DNA from: Hepsetus odoe
Lineage: Eukaryota; Chordata; Actinopteri; Characiformes; Hepsetidae
Assembly (NCBI GenBank): GCA_017165825.1
Contig: CM029380.1
Location: 20,563,572-20,627,571, forward strand
Reading direction: 5' to 3'
Length of the DNA stretch: 64,000 bases
Within the stretch, counting starts at the first letter, position 1. Every line of letters begins with the position of its first letter. The translations under genes and the position numbers were made by a program. The notes below the pieces were generated by a model. It was not told the DNA's origin. It made no database searches and worked only from the letters and a program-made list of their open reading frames with translations. Shown here piece by piece: positions 41,560 to 55,591 of the stretch.

Positions 41560-43190
41560 CATTTACATTTACAGTGTTTGGCAGATGCTCTTATCCTGAG
41601 TGACATGCAAGAGTGCTTTGTAGTTTTGAAACCAGCCAGGGTCTCAGCAGTTCTGAGGCTTTGTGAAAGTTTGTTCCATCACTTGGTGTTAAGAAGAGTC
41701 TTGATGTATGTGGCAGACTGAGCTTGATTCTCTAAGAGCATGAGATGTGACCAGTGGTTTGATCATTGCAGTTAGCTTAGAAGGGGCTGGTGGGCATTAA
41801 AAAAGAAAGTGACTATTTTGTTATTGTGAAACACAGCACAGCACACAGTGAGACACAACAAAATTCAGCCTCTGCTTTTCACCCATACACACCATGCAGC
41901 AGCTATTGAAAGCGCCTAGGGAGCAGTGATGGGGACAGTACCTTGCTCATGGGTACCTCAGGGCAACCCTTGGTCTGAGATTCAAACCCATGACCTTCAG
42001 ATCCTGGGGACAACTCCCTAACCACTAGACCAGTTTTCAATTTGTAAAGACTGTGCCTGCATGTTCAGGAAAGAATAGTAGAAGAAAAAGTCTGAGACAC
42101 CAAAATTACTTCATTTCATTGTGTGAGTGCTGACTACATGCTTTAAAGCAATGGAAAGGTCAGGTTAAGTGGAAGAATCTGCTGGGAAGAGACAAAGCTC
42201 TGTTTTGTTGGGGCTTAGTTTAAGATGATGAGCCATCATCGACATGGAAACATAATTTAGGCTTGCAGAGCTGTGGGCTGAGAATGAAGGGCTATTGGGC
42301 AGAAAGGAATTAATGTGCTGGGGGTTATCAGTGTAACAATTAAAACCAAGTAAGAATATTATTTGTCCAAGACAAGCTAGTGTAAAAAGAAAAAAAGTAG
42401 GGAGCCCAGTACTGAACCCTTTGGAACACCAATCAAATGTCTAGGAGCAGACATACAGCCTTTCCATGACACCTAGTAACTCTGGCCTTAGGAAGGCCCT
42501 AGCAGGAGCCAATCATTGCCATGTAGAATTATTGATACCAAAGCTGGCAAATTGGGGAGGATCCAGTGACTGACCATATCCAAAGCTGTAGAAATATTTT
42601 GAGAAATTAGAATCTAGGTAAACTTAGCTGGACTGGCCATTTGGGGTTTCTTAGTGAAAGCAAAAAGTGCGTTTTTTTTGGTGCTTTGAATGCAGATTGG
42701 CTTAGGTCGTAAAGCCTGTTTTGAGACAGTTTAAGCGGGCTATAGAAAGCACATTCTACCATTTCGAGGGGGATGGAAAGAAAGATAACAGTCTGCAGTT
42801 GCTTGCATAGCCTTTTTGAGGATTGCCATTACCACTGTTGATCTAAAGGAAGTTGAGACATGGACAGTAGGAGAGAAGATCAGAGGATATGGGCAGAAGT
42901 GTAGCTGATAAGATCAAACTTTGAAGTGGTAGGGCTACAAGATGAGCTGACGAACATCATATGGAGAGAGTAAGAAAGCAAGAATGTGGGAGGTATTTGA
43001 TCACTTGAGCGCTGCAGAAGTAAGGTCCTGATTCAAGGGCAAGGTTGGTCTGATCTTGTGAATTGTTCCCATCGAAGAAGTTTCTCTGAGGAGAGGGTCG
43101 AGGGAGCCGAGGAGGAGGTTTGAGGTGTGAGAAAGCTGGTAGCGACCTGGATGGAAGGGTAGAAGTGAGAATAATTTTCATTATTTCCTG
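41560..43190. mobile_element. old long interspersed repeat, interrupted by a SINE
   Basis: Opens with acatttacatttacagtgtt and tggcagatgctcttatcc, a start shared by a long repeat widespread in fish. Later phrases (gaggatccagtgactgacc, catatccaaagctgtag) also fit it. A reversed SINE sits at 41801-42032. No coding capacity. Family recognition is from memory and the right end is uncertain. Confidence 0.45.
41801..42032 (-). mobile_element. tRNA-derived SINE (copy 3, reversed)
   Basis: Reverse complement of the main SINE: tail aaagtgactattttg at the left, gggagcagtgatggggacag in the body, and head (gggattc-type box B and ccactagacca box A) at the right. Confidence 0.85.
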
Positions 43191-44424
43191 AAGATTGTTT
43201 TCATTGTAGTTAAACTGCTTTAACAGTCTTTGAATTATATGAATAATATATTGAATTATTTATTAGAAATTAAACAAAAACTCCTGACACACCTTTAATT
43301 CTGCTTCATACTTCATACTAGTTTGTACTCTGCCTTTCTGCCATATTTGTTGTGAATAGTCAGTATTTAAATGTCATTCATCCATACTTGGTTGCAAATA
43401 TTATATTTGTGGGATACCTCTCCAAATATGGAATAATTAAACTTTTTCTAAATAAATGCATGGGGACATTCGAGCACCCCAAGGACACACACAGAAACTT
43501 GCAGTCTGTGCCGGGGCAGGTCTACTGTCCTAGCTTTTCATTTTTCTTTTTATTTACTTCCATCTTGAGAAATGATTCTGATGCAGGCATGTTTTATTTA
43601 GAGAATCCTTTGGCAGACTTGCTGTACAAACAAATAGCTCCAGTGCTGGCGATTGCAGTGACATCAGCATGTTTTATTTTCGGCCGAAGCAGCATACGTA
43701 GTGTGGTTGGAGGTGTGTTTCTGAAGTAATTTCTGGTAAACATCTCATCACAGGGCTTCACAGGAACATCAGTCATATCATTTCAGCCAAGGAGGTGAAG
43801 CTGCGCCTGAAGCCCAGTTTCACATTCACACACATGCAAACACTTATATATGTACGCACACACACATCCACATGACACATGAACGCACACACATAAGAGG
43901 AGATGCATGAGTATGCTCTTAACGTGTCTCAGCCATAATGCATGTCTGCAATAAGCATTGAAATGTGTTACTTTGAGCATGTATTGCAGAACAGATCTGG
44001 GGTGAATTAAAGTAAGTCAACGGAGCACTTCGATTTACACAGAACTTTCAGCGCTTTTTCAAAACACTCTAAGAGATTATTTTCTTTTGGTTGCCACCCC
44101 AGACTGCAACCAATGTAAAGCAGACCTGTCTGAGAGAGACTGTGTTCAGCAAAGCAGATGAGACTAAGCCTTTGCCCCAAATTGCATTTTATATTATTAT
44201 AATGGTGGAAATTCAGCAGTATAAGTAAATTATACAAATAAATTCAAGTTTCATTATCAATTTTTGTACAACCAAATGAAATGGTGGCTGGATTTATTCG
44301 GCTTTTTCTTTACTTTTTTTTTTCCAAACCAAATGTTCACACTCGGTGGACTAAATGAACACAGGAAATAAACTAGTATAGTCCAATAAATTTCTGTTAT
44401 CCAAATTAGCAAAATAATGAATGT
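43191..44424. other. intergenic DNA, no gene seen
   Basis: AT-rich. A 125-codon + strand frame at 43352-43729 has no recognisable feature. A short (CA)-rich stretch lies near 43826-43892. Confidence 0.5.
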
Positions 44425-44565
44425 GTTATTATTATTATTATTGTTGTTGTTGTTGTTATTACCATCATCATCATCACCGTCATCATTATTATTATTATTA
44501 TTGTTGTTGTTGTTATTACCACCACCACCATCATCATCATCGTCATCATCATCATTATTAGTATT

Positions 44566-44605
<40 letters not shown>
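44425..44605. repeat. compound trinucleotide array
   Basis: About 180 bases of blocks of TTA, TTG, ACC and ATC units. On the minus strand it reads as runs of Asn, Asp and Gly; in other frames as Leu, Ser, Ile or Met runs. All three frames stay open simply because of the unit, so it is not evidence for a gene. Confidence 0.95.
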
Positions 44606-44869
44606 GGGTCCTGTTCAGATTCTTGCCCTGTAATGTCCCAAATATAACAGTATAATTGAATCCTTGAAGGTTCAGCATTGCTTTTAAGTTTCATTTATTT
44701 ACCTTAAATAAATTGTAAGAGTAAAGTACATCCAGAGTACTTTTTAAAACTAACTTTTGAAAATAAAACCAAAAGCCTGGAATCAAAACAATTCTGTATG
44801 CAAAATATAACAGCAATACACTAACTCTTAAAAAAAAATAGACTTACACGACAGCACAGTTCACGTAGA

Positions 44870-45120
44870 GGTGGGCGATATAGGAAAATATAACACCATG
44901 ATGCTTCTTGAAATGTTAACAATATTACAATATTTATTTTAAATGAAAATATGTATTATCTTCACAATGGCAAGACCTAAACTGATCATCAAGTTCATTA
45001 TTTGGTAACAGCTGTTGCTAAGCTGGACAAACTTTACCAAACCTTAGCGAGCGGTTATCATAAAGAAATAAAGGTGATTTTAGCATGAATGTAAATTGCA
45101 TGTTGTTGATTTCATCCTAG
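44870..45120. mobile_element. possible AT-rich MITE-like fragment
   Basis: Starts gtgggcgatatagg, with aaatataacaccatgatgc, resembling a short fish repeat that opens with a GGGCGATAT-type end. The matching right end is not seen. Confidence 0.25.
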
Positions 45121-46288
45121 TTACCTTTACTAACACACTTCATTCATTGTGTATTCAATGTTATGTAAGTTTATGTGTTTCTAAACAACAATAGCAATCC
45201 CAGGTGTGACTTTGTGCTAAAATCTTTTTAAAATCTAAAATTTAATCTGTTAAATTTGGATTTTTTTAATCTTATGTCTATGTGATAAATATAAGCTTAC
45301 ATTTCTTGCTTGTTTCCTCCTTTTTGCCAACCGTGCCTTATATTTTCCCCCCTAAACTCAAGTAAGAGACCCCCCTTCCTAAACAACTGGAAGACTATGC
45401 TAATCATCAGGTTTAACTGTGCAGTCGGCCACAAATAACAGAGCAGTGCGCCGGCCCCTTTGGGTCGATCTAGGTCGAATTCAATTTGTGAGATATTATG
45501 TATTGATTGGTTCATGTTGGCCTAAGAGAGAGGGTAGGAGGGAGGGAGTTAGGGAAGGAGGGAGGGAGGAAGAATGGACAACCCTTTGACCTCCACATGC
45601 TACTCGCATGATCATCAGACCACTTGAGAGCACAGTCAGATCACAAAAGAATGATTTTCCCAATGTTCCTTTATCCCCAGAACATTGAGGAACATTGCAG
45701 GAAGAAGTCCCGTGCAGTGCCCTCTAGGAAATGCTTGTCATGGGCCTCTGAGCCTTCTTTTATTTGCACACAGATTTTTTTTCCTGTAGAGGTAAGTAAT
45801 CAGAGTATGCTTTCACACCCATATGACCTTATCACATTATATTTTTATGATGGAATCGGAGATGGTCAGAACTCCCACACGCGCATCTGGGAGGCAAAGA
45901 ACAACATTTAGCCAAAGCAGCAGGTCCTAAATCTGGTCGATCAATAGCCTTCTACCAGGCACTCTTTCATGCACGCGAGTAAATCATTCAAATGAGATGA
46001 GTTTGACTGAGATGTGGAGAGGATGAGAAATCTCATTGTGAGCTGGGCCTGCTGCTCCCCTTACCTGCAGGAAAAATAAAAGATTTTGAAAATTGCAACA
46101 AAAAAAAATAAATTGAATCAATGCTGCCCTGAAAAGATAAACCTAGATTTGGGTCGGTTATGTTCTGGCCTCTTTTAATATTGACATGAAATTCAGAAAC
46201 ACTGTATGAACACATAGATAGATTTGATGAATGATTTGACCTGATGGGGTTAGAAGCAGAAATGATCTGTTTTAGTGATCTGTTTTGG

Positions 46289-46492
46289 CGAATGGGTTCA
46301 ATTCCCAGACCAGTAGGTTGCCCTGAGGTACCCTTGAGCAAGGTAACGTCCCTGTCACTGCTCCCCGGACACTTTCAGTAGCTGCCCCCCTGCTGCACGT
46401 GTTTGTGTGTTTGGGTAAAATGCAGAGGTGTCATTTCATTGTGGTTCACTGTGTGTTGTGCTGTGTTTCACAATGACAAGAATAGTCACTTT
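46289..46492 (+). mobile_element. tRNA-derived SINE (copy 4, 5'-truncated)
   Basis: Begins within box B (gggttcaattcccag), so box A is missing. The body and tail (gcccccctgctgcacgt, agaatagtcactttcat) are intact. Confidence 0.8.
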
Positions 46493-49189
46493 CATTTTTT
46501 TCTTTACAGAATTTTGAATGTGGATTTTTCATTAAAAAAAAATTCCTCCTGCAATATTAACCCCTGCCCAGGAAACCCACCCATGTAAATACTGCAACCC
46601 CCAAAATTAGCACGCAAATAAACTTGGTTTTCATGACCACACTACAGACATTTTGGGCTCATCCACCATGACTGATATAAGCCATTAAGAAGGCGCTGAT
46701 TGGCAGTGTCAGGTGTGTAGAGAAGGGAATGCATAAAAACATATATAAGGATGCCAACTGAGACTGGAGAAATTTCAGAACTGGGGCACATTCACAAATA
46801 TGTCTTAAGAAAGGACTTTATATCAAAGAAAAAAGTTAAAATAAGTTGATATTTGTAAAAAAAGTCTTTAGACATCTACTATTTTACAAGGATGAAAGGA
46901 GAAGTCTTTCCAGCACAACATACTGTGGACCTTTAACCGTTCTCAAGAATGCCTGGAGCAGCACAAGGGGCTTGCCAGGATCCATTATAAGATTTCTGTC
47001 CCTGTCTTAATAACAGCAACCGCCCAGCCGAAGTGGGAATCCCTCTATTTACACTCCACTTCCTCTCCCAGCAGGTGATGGGGGACAAATCCAGCCCCCA
47101 CAGGAAGCCCTGAGGACCATGGTACACCCCATGACTTCTGCATTAAGAGATATACCCATGCAGTTAAAGCACAACAGCTGGAGGAAGGGCTACACAACAA
47201 AAGTGTTGCACCTTCATTGGCACAGGAACACTTCAGCATTTCTGTGAAAAAATAGACTTTGTCACAACAGACGGCTGTTATCTTGCCTTAATTAATGTTA
47301 TCATCAGTTTTCAGCCTCCCACCAATGAATATGCATTTTTTATTCATGAAGACGCAGCCAAACCCAGAGACAAATATCGCAGTTGAGTTGTGGGCCAGCG
47401 AAGGCCTAGCGAGGATTAGTTTGATAGCAAGGAAGGGAGATTAACCCAAGAACAATGGAGTCTGGGTTGTCTCAGCTAACACAGCTAAAAGAAAGCAGAT
47501 GCTAAGCCAGGCGAGTGGACAGTCTGGTCCAAGGATGGTGATGAAGTGCCTGGGCCTGGAGTCAGGAGCTCCATATCTGACCCCGGCCTTTCTAGTTTTA
47601 AAGAAGCCTCACCTCTCCTCGGCAAGACGGATGGGCTTTTAAGCTCATTAGCCCTGCAGTTTTATTTCAGGGTGGGGGATGTGGAGGGGGAAGAGGTGAT
47701 CATCTGTTTGCTTCTGTCTGGGGACTGAATTAGAGCCTCATTCAGGAGCCTGGAGATCGAGGAGATGTCGCAGTAAAGAAGAAAAACAGTCAAACTCAAC
47801 AGCTTTCATGTTCCACCACAACACGGACAGTGACGGGAAGTAAACAGTGGCTGGCCTTGGTCAGAACTGCATGTGAAAACCTCATCAAGTTTCATTTTAC
47901 ATGCTCTTACTCAGCAGGAATGAAATGAGACAGGAAGACATTGGAAGACTTCTTAGTATCATATTTGTCATGTGCCAAGAGTTTCTACAATGGTAACTGG
48001 AACAGTGTTCAAGAAAGGCTACGATGATACTGTGCCTTCTAAGGGATCAACAGTTTTCCTTGATGTGGTACATTTGGTTAATATAGCTACATTAAAAATC
48101 TAGTCTTAAAACCATGTGTAAAGATGACCAGCTTAACACAGTGCTTAATAACCCAATTTATGAATAAATTAAATATATATGAAGTCTTTTTTTTAACAGA
48201 GTATACAGTGTATAAATATTTGAAGCAAATAAAGTTTGGCGTGCTCTTTTCATTACTGTAGTCCACTTTACAGAGTTTTAATAGTCGACTTTTGTACTCA
48301 CCTTATGTGCTTTTCACTAAAAACTATACTGAAAACAAAAGTGAAGAACCTTTTTCTTTTTCTTTTGAGAACTCATCACTGTTCTTATTTCAGGAACGTT
48401 GCTTCCTTTTTGAGTGCTGCTGAGTCACAGTGTGATGCCACAATCATTTCAAAAGATAAAGATTATTCATTTCTCTTATACAGTTCCGGGTCTCTTTGTG
48501 AATACGGACTATCACTTTTCACAAAGAGAAACTAAAGCATGGACTGTTAAATTTGGAAAAACTCCATTTAATGTAATTCTATCGTGGCCCTTGCTGTCAC
48601 TGAAAAAAAAACTAAATCCTCAAGTGCATATTTTCCAAAGATTGTCATACTAGTGTTATTCAGTTTTTTCCCCCATAAAAAGTAGACGAAAGTGAAAGGT
48701 AATGTGTTGTCCCCACCACCTGTTGTTCTCTCGCTGCAGCAACGTATGACGGAGGCTTCACCTTTCCCCTCTCTCCTCCACCTGACACTGCCTATTGAAC
48801 TGCTAGATTGATCCTGGCCTGTGTCCATCTGCTGTGGGCCTGGCTCTGCAACCCTAGCGGCCTCCCAGCGAGAAGCTGCAGGATGCCTGGGACAGCTGGC
48901 CATGATAACCAATCTGCCTCTCACTGGCTTTGTGCAAAACAAGATAGCAGGCAACCAGATAACCGTGAATTAATGCACGGACAAGTAACACCCTGTAGAA
49001 GAGGGTTGGCGAAAGCACAGCTCATGCATGGGTGTACATTGGCAGAGGAAAAAAAGTGTTTAAATGGTATTTATTTGGAGGTTCTTTGAATGTGGGTTCT
49101 CCACATTCATACACTGCATTTAAAAAGTATCAAATGTGAAGGTCACCAAACACTTTCCTTTTGTGCCATCGTATTTTTCTCCTTTATTT
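46493..49189. other. intergenic DNA with enhancer-like patches
   Basis: A repeat-free block at about 47270-47420 carries TTAATTAA and ATGAATA...TATTCAT. Another moderately GC block is at about 48700-49000. Open frames here have no recognisable domains. Confidence 0.4.
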
Positions 49190-49194
49190 TACAG

Positions 49195-50215
<1,021 letters not shown>

Positions 50216-50234
50216 CATACCAACCAAACAAGTT

Positions 50235-50930
50235 ATTTCGACATGTAATAATACTGGAACCCTTATTTGGTGCTACAACCCTTTTTAAGGGATTGTTTAA
50301 AGAACCACATTGAACAGTAAAGGAGAACTATGAATTGTATGAAGAACCAACTATGTATTCAGATGGTTCTTCCAGTTGTCATTGGCTCTATTTCCAACTG
50401 TACATATTTGCCTTCAATAAAAGACTTATGAAGAATCCCCTTTCTTACACAAAATTTTTTTAAGACGTTATCCATCCCAAGTTACTACTATGTCATGCTT
50501 AGTTGGTGTGAAGCTAATGCTAACAAATAACCTATTGAATTGCTCTCCACATTTGGCTGAAACCTCATGCACACCTGTGCTGGTATTTAGTGAAGCTGAC
50601 AGGAGCTTCAGAGCTCACAGAGGTTGTCCTGGATCATCATCAGCAAATTGTGTCAAGCTCCTCAATTGCCACAGCCCTGCAGTTGTTTTTTTCTCTGATA
50701 AACCTTCATTTTAACTCGATTTAATGTTGTTTACTGTTATATGAAAGCTTTTTTTAATTGCTAAATTTGAAGTGGATTGGGAAATGATATTGTTACCAGG
50801 GGTCATCTCTATAAAGGTGCTTTTAAAAGGCTATTTACAAAATGGTTCGCCAAAGAACAATTAATTGAAAGACTTTTTTAGGGATACAAAACGGTTCTTT
50901 TATGGTATAGAGATATTTCTGAGAGGGAGC
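50235..50930. repeat. diffuse repeat with recurrent GGTTCTT/AAGAACC words
   Basis: Words such as aaagaaccac, gaagaaccaac, ggttcttccag and acggttcttttatgg recur at 50300-50385 and 50830-50915. This is typical of a common fish repeat whose unit is built on this motif. Boundaries are vague. Confidence 0.35.
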
Positions 50931-51544
50931 TCTAGATTCAGTCACTTACAGAGGAGCACTTGCTCCATATTTATGGCAGTCAAAGCAGCAAAACTGAAGC
51001 TCATGGAGACCTTTGTAATTAGGTGATGGGTTGGATTAGGTGGGTTGATATAAAATGCCAAGCTCTGCAGTGCTGTGCCTTTTAGGCCAAGAGTGTGACA
51101 CCACTGATCTATGGTAAAGCAGATGCAGTGCAGCCAGGCCTGCAGGAGGCATGTCAGTAATGCGATGATTATCAGCTTCGAGAGAACACAGAAGGCCGCC
51201 TGTTCTTGTTGCTGCCTAGGCCAGAGACGCAGTGGCTGGTGGCCAAACCAGGTGTGCCTGGAAGCAAGGGAGTGTGCAGGGAAGAGCAAAGAGGCCAAAA
51301 AGGGATGAGGCTTTCCAGTAATGACAACAGCTAACAGGGTGACTAGACAGCTGCGATACCAGGCAGCACACCTGCTGGTTAACCTGTTAAAGTCTAGACT
51401 CATTATTCAGTTGTTAATCCTTATTTTCAAGAAGTACCTCAGTACCTTCCATTAAAGTAAGGTGTGAGTGATGTACAGTTTTTTGCTAAAGTCCACCTAC
51501 TATTTCTTCATGTTAAGCTTTCAAGGAGCCAGATTTTTATATGT
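50931..51544. other. intergenic DNA, no gene seen
   Basis: A 153-codon minus-strand frame (50942-51403) has hydrophobic and Cys-rich stretches but no recognisable family and no start or splice context. Confidence 0.45.
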
Positions 51545-51981
51545 ATAGTTGAGGAATGGTTCTCCAGGCTTCTTGAAGGACAATGTTTTTAGCTTAGTCC
51601 AGTCTCTGTACATGAGCTGTTTTAGAGGAGTGTTCTTTTTTTGTAAGTCGCACAAAGAACGTACGTATAAATCAGTCAAGCAGAACAAATCCATAACTTA
51701 ATGCACGAAGCAGCGAAGGAGTAGGTGCAGATGATTCCACGTGATCAGGCCAGTGATTAGTATAGTGGTGATGCTGAATGCTGATTGGTTGGAACTCTTT
51801 ATGTAGGCACCTTGTATTTTTAGACACTTTGCAGCCTGTTACAGTGAAACCTTTGTTCCCATTTCTTTAAATCCCCTCAATATGCCATAGACGGTTAAAT
51901 AGTATTTTGCACCAACACTGTGATTCCCTAGCTAGATATAAAGAAAGAGGAGTTCCCAAGACTTTTTCACAGTACTGTAGA
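51545..51981 (-). mobile_element. dispersed repeat family X, copy B (reversed)
   Basis: The reverse complement begins ctacagtactgtgaaaaagtc and continues with caggctgcaaagtgtctaaa and gcatcaccactatactaatc, parallel to copy A at 38241-38590. It is a longer copy. Confidence 0.65.
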
Positions 51982-52944
51982 TATGGGCCCTAGTAGTTTA
52001 AGTGGTCTATTCAGACAATAAATGGATTTCACAATTTGAAGGAGTTGGGTGGGGTAGGAGGCTTGTTTTACAGATATATCCTGCTGGTGGACCGCCAGAG
52101 ACTGTGGCCCTTCTGTAGTTACACAATATGCTCTAGTTTTTTCATTTTACCACAGAGCATCTCCTGCCAGGAAGGTCTGATGATGGAACCTACAGAACAT
52201 AAAAAAAACCCTGCAACCTCCTCTGTGCCTGATGGAACACCAGTACCAGCATGACACATGGTTCTAAATATATTGAGATTAATCCTATAGTCAGAATGTA
52301 ATACGTCATACGTTTGTTATAGTTTATAATTGTTCACAAAGATAGTGGAACTACTAGTATGTAAGTGCAAGGAAGTAGAGACAACCTCCTGGAAACAAGT
52401 TGGGCTCCAAATAACATAACAAAGAAAATCAAAACATTTTCCATTTTCCCCAAAACAGATACATTACATTCTGTTCATTTTAGTCATCTTTTGGCCTCAC
52501 TCTTCATGAAGCTTTTTTTAATGAACAGTTGTGGTGTGTAAGTTGTGGTTAGTACAGCAAATGAAAGCTGCCTCCAGAAAATGTGTTTGTGTGTGATGAC
52601 CTCTGCTGAAAAGTCGTGGGTGTAAGGGTGCTCTTCTGCAGAAGGGAAGTGGCCTGATATGCTAGGAAATGGCCAAACAGCTGAACTGAACCGGATTGAA
52701 TGTGGAAGAACTGCTGTTAAATGCAACCATATTGCCATCTTAAGAAATCTTTATTGCAGGCTTTCCCACCAGGGTCAAAAGTGCAATGAAGTAAACACTG
52801 TAATAACAATAAGCATTAAAAATAATAAGGCATACTGGGCCATAAAGAATAGACACATAAACAGAATGCTAAAAAGTAATACCTTAAAATGAGTTCAACT
52901 CCCAATAATGTGTCTGCATACTTTTGTCTTTATCTGTATCGCCA
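51982..52944. other. intergenic DNA, no gene seen
   Basis: AT-rich. Nothing recognisable except short homopolymers. Confidence 0.5.
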
Positions 52945-53260
52945 GGAAACAAGAATTCCCAGCAGAACCTTGCCAAGAGCATCACACAGCCTCTGTCAGT
53001 TTGCCTTCTCATATAGTGCATCCTGTTGCCATCTCTTCCACACATAAGCATTGCACATGCACCGTGCTGTGATACATCAGACCAGGCCACCTTCTTCAGT
53101 TGCACTGTGGTGTAGGTACCTTCAGCAGTGACATGGGTTAGCATGGGTACTTTGAATGGTCTGCAGATCTACAGCCCCCATGGGTTGGAGATGCTCTGGC
53201 CCAGTCATCTAGCAAGCACAATTTGGCCAAAGTCCTAATACTCATGCTTGATCATTTTGA
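52945..53260 (-). mobile_element. Tc1/mariner relic, same family as the intron 6 copy, reversed
   Basis: Plus-strand phrases tcccagcagaacc, gagcatcacac, atagtgcatcctg, cagaccaggccaccttcttc, gggttagcatgggtac and gagatgctctggcccagtc follow the order of the complementary strand of a fish Tc1-like transposase gene, from the catalytic region back to the N-terminal helix-turn-helix. Several deletions are evident. Confidence 0.75.
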
Positions 53261-54408
53261 AAGTAACCTTAGCACCGACACTTTCCACAGCTCTGGTTGG
53301 GTTGCAGTTTTCAAGCTTGAGATATCAGAGATGTTCTCTATATAACTAGGTCTCATGAGACTGAACACTAAGGGTTTGCACACTTATCCACAAAGCCTGG
53401 TGTAAATAAAAAAAGCTGACACTGTCTAAAGTTGACAAGCATAGCATACATAGCGCAACCTCACGTAAAATTCTCAGATCACTTGTGTAGCAATGGGATA
53501 AATCATGTAGGTTGGAGAAAATACTACTCTGGGGAAAAAAATCAGCTCGTCGACATGAAAAACCCTTAATCATTTCAAATAACTTATATGACTTTCTGCT
53601 TGAGAATCAATTTTTAGTTTGAGAACTGCAGTACATTTTCCATTATCCATCCAACATGACCGTGTAACAAATTCAATAGTGCAGAGGAAGCAGACTGAAG
53701 TGACCTCAGTCCTAAAAATGATGATAATTGTTTTACAGTTTAATTGTGGACATGTGAAATGAAAGAGAAATGAGTTGGTGACACTGAGTACAAGGAAATA
53801 TCCTTTATGTTTAGCCAGGCTTTTCTGCAGAGTTCTCAGTCATGTATTGGGCAGCGGTCCTACCTTTCATAAAGAATGGACCAATAGAAATGCAGCAAAA
53901 AGCAAATCTCATTGCCTTTATTTAGCAAATGTACAGTAATCAGTGCAGCGTGTTCTATTTTTGCAACTTTATTCTTTAAAGGTGGAATTCAAATTCCAGG
54001 CAGGTTCTGTAATGTGCGTGCGAATGAGACATGTTGAAAGACACGTTCATGTAGGATCAGCTCAAGGAAGGTGAAAAGAATTTAGTCTCAGACTCAGTAC
54101 AATACATTACTGTCAGCTTCACACACATTCCTTGGGGCCTATGTAATTGTAAAAGATTACATAATCCTGCAGAGTAGGCTATGCTACATACTATTTAGTA
54201 GAACTATAAGTGAAAATAAAATGTCAACTCGCAAGCAAATGAGCACAGGCATGAGGGAGGCCTAGCTCTGTGTAAAGCTTTGCCGCAGTGATATTTTTGC
54301 CTTTGTGTGGGTCCATTGACCTAAAGATCAATACCAATAGGACACCGGGAAATCAAAATAAGAGCAACAAGTGCGCGTTTGATTTCAGGGAAATGTCATT
54401 AAGCTTTT
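53261..54408. other. intergenic DNA, no gene seen
   Basis: No coding signal and no clear mobile element. Confidence 0.5.
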
Positions 54409-54431
54409 GTGTGTGTGTGTGTGTGTGTGTT
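54409..54431. repeat. (GT)n microsatellite
   Basis: About 11 GT units. Confidence 0.95.
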
Positions 54432-54439
54432 TGAGGGTG

Positions 54440-54720
54440 ATGAATGGCTTTTAGGAGAGCACTGTAGAGGCACAATTAAGATTCCATCAGGATAAAGGTA
54501 ATGGTGAATTATTTACATTAACGAGAGTCTGGGCTCATCCAAACACGGCAGCACAAATGGAAAAAAGGCCAAAGCTGCCTTCCAGAGATGGGAAGGACTT
54601 CTAATTAATTAAGCAAGAGTAGCACTGGCATTGGGTAGCGAGAATGTGAGCATGTGTGATCATGTATTTAGCTATTTATGGAGACCAAATGTGCCCTTAA
54701 TGATGATAACATGACCATTT
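54440..54720. promoter_or_regulatory. enhancer-like non-coding block
   Basis: A repeat-free block with homeobox-type TAATTAATTAA, AATTATTTACATTAAC and a GATA-like site. It resembles a conserved non-coding element, but conservation cannot be tested here. Confidence 0.25.
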
Positions 54721-54826
54721 TTATGTTGTCGGGATTTTTTTTTTTTTAAACTTCTGCATGTGCTATAAAAAGTTTTTTTTAAAGTTCAAAATTATTATAA
54801 AACTTAGAAAATTCTTATGACATGCA

Positions 54827-55300
54827 TTTGTACAGTGCCAGGAAAATATGCCCCCTTCCTTCTTTCCTCTATATTTGCATATTTGGCACACTAAATGGTT
54901 TCAGATCCTCATGCAAGATGTACACAGTTTTAATTCAATTTAATTTTATTAAAGGAAAACGTTCAATTTCCCGTATCACCCGTATGAAAAAGTAATGAAC
55001 TTAATGACTGCTTGTGCCATCTTTAGATCTAAAAACAGCAAACAAATGTTTTCTAAAACTGGAGATTGGTCTGTCACACTGGTGTGGTGGATTTTAGACC
55101 CACTCTTTTTGCACAATTGCTCTTTTGCCTCAAATCATAGCCCGGTCTTTTTCTAGCAGAGAGCAGAATTCATTTTTCCATCAATTGTCACTTAGTCCTT
55201 AAATTAGCAGATCACATTACTGTCACCATGTTTATTTGCTGTCACGATGCTCTGCTTGTGGAATGCTTTTTGCCAGCATTAACTATATTTTGCATAACTA
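54827..55300 (-). mobile_element. Tc1/mariner relic, second family
   Basis: The left end is a decayed terminal repeat (tacagtgccaggaaaatatgcccc, then ctatatttgcatatttggcaca). About 130 bases on, the complementary-strand transposase text begins (actgcttgtgccatctttag, acccactctttttgcac, gagcagaattcatttttcc). Large deletions and many stops. The coding direction is minus. Confidence 0.7.
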
Positions 55301-55591
55301 TATTTTGCATTTTATGTATTGTCCTATTGTCAGGCAGTCAGACATGTTTCCTCAAGTCACTCATCACCCTGACCAGAGGACTGACAACAGGTGATTGGTA
55401 GCCGCACCCCTTTCTGCGGTCCTGCAGCACAGCTGGAAGTCATCAGGGACTCTATTTAAGTTCCCCTAAGACATAAGAACATTGCAAAGTCTCTTTAAGC
55501 TCTTCCAATCTTCTGAGCTGTCTTAAGTTGTGCCTTTTGAACCAGTTTCAAGCCCTGGTTTTTTTCTTTTTTTTGGATTTTAGAGTTGGCC

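Noticed and set aside
43352..43729. 125-codon + strand frame with hydrophobic stretches
   Set aside because: No family resemblance or gene context; AT-rich chance frame.
44257..44694. 145-codon frame with Asn, Asp and Gly runs
   Set aside because: Produced by the trinucleotide array; all frames are open there for the same reason.
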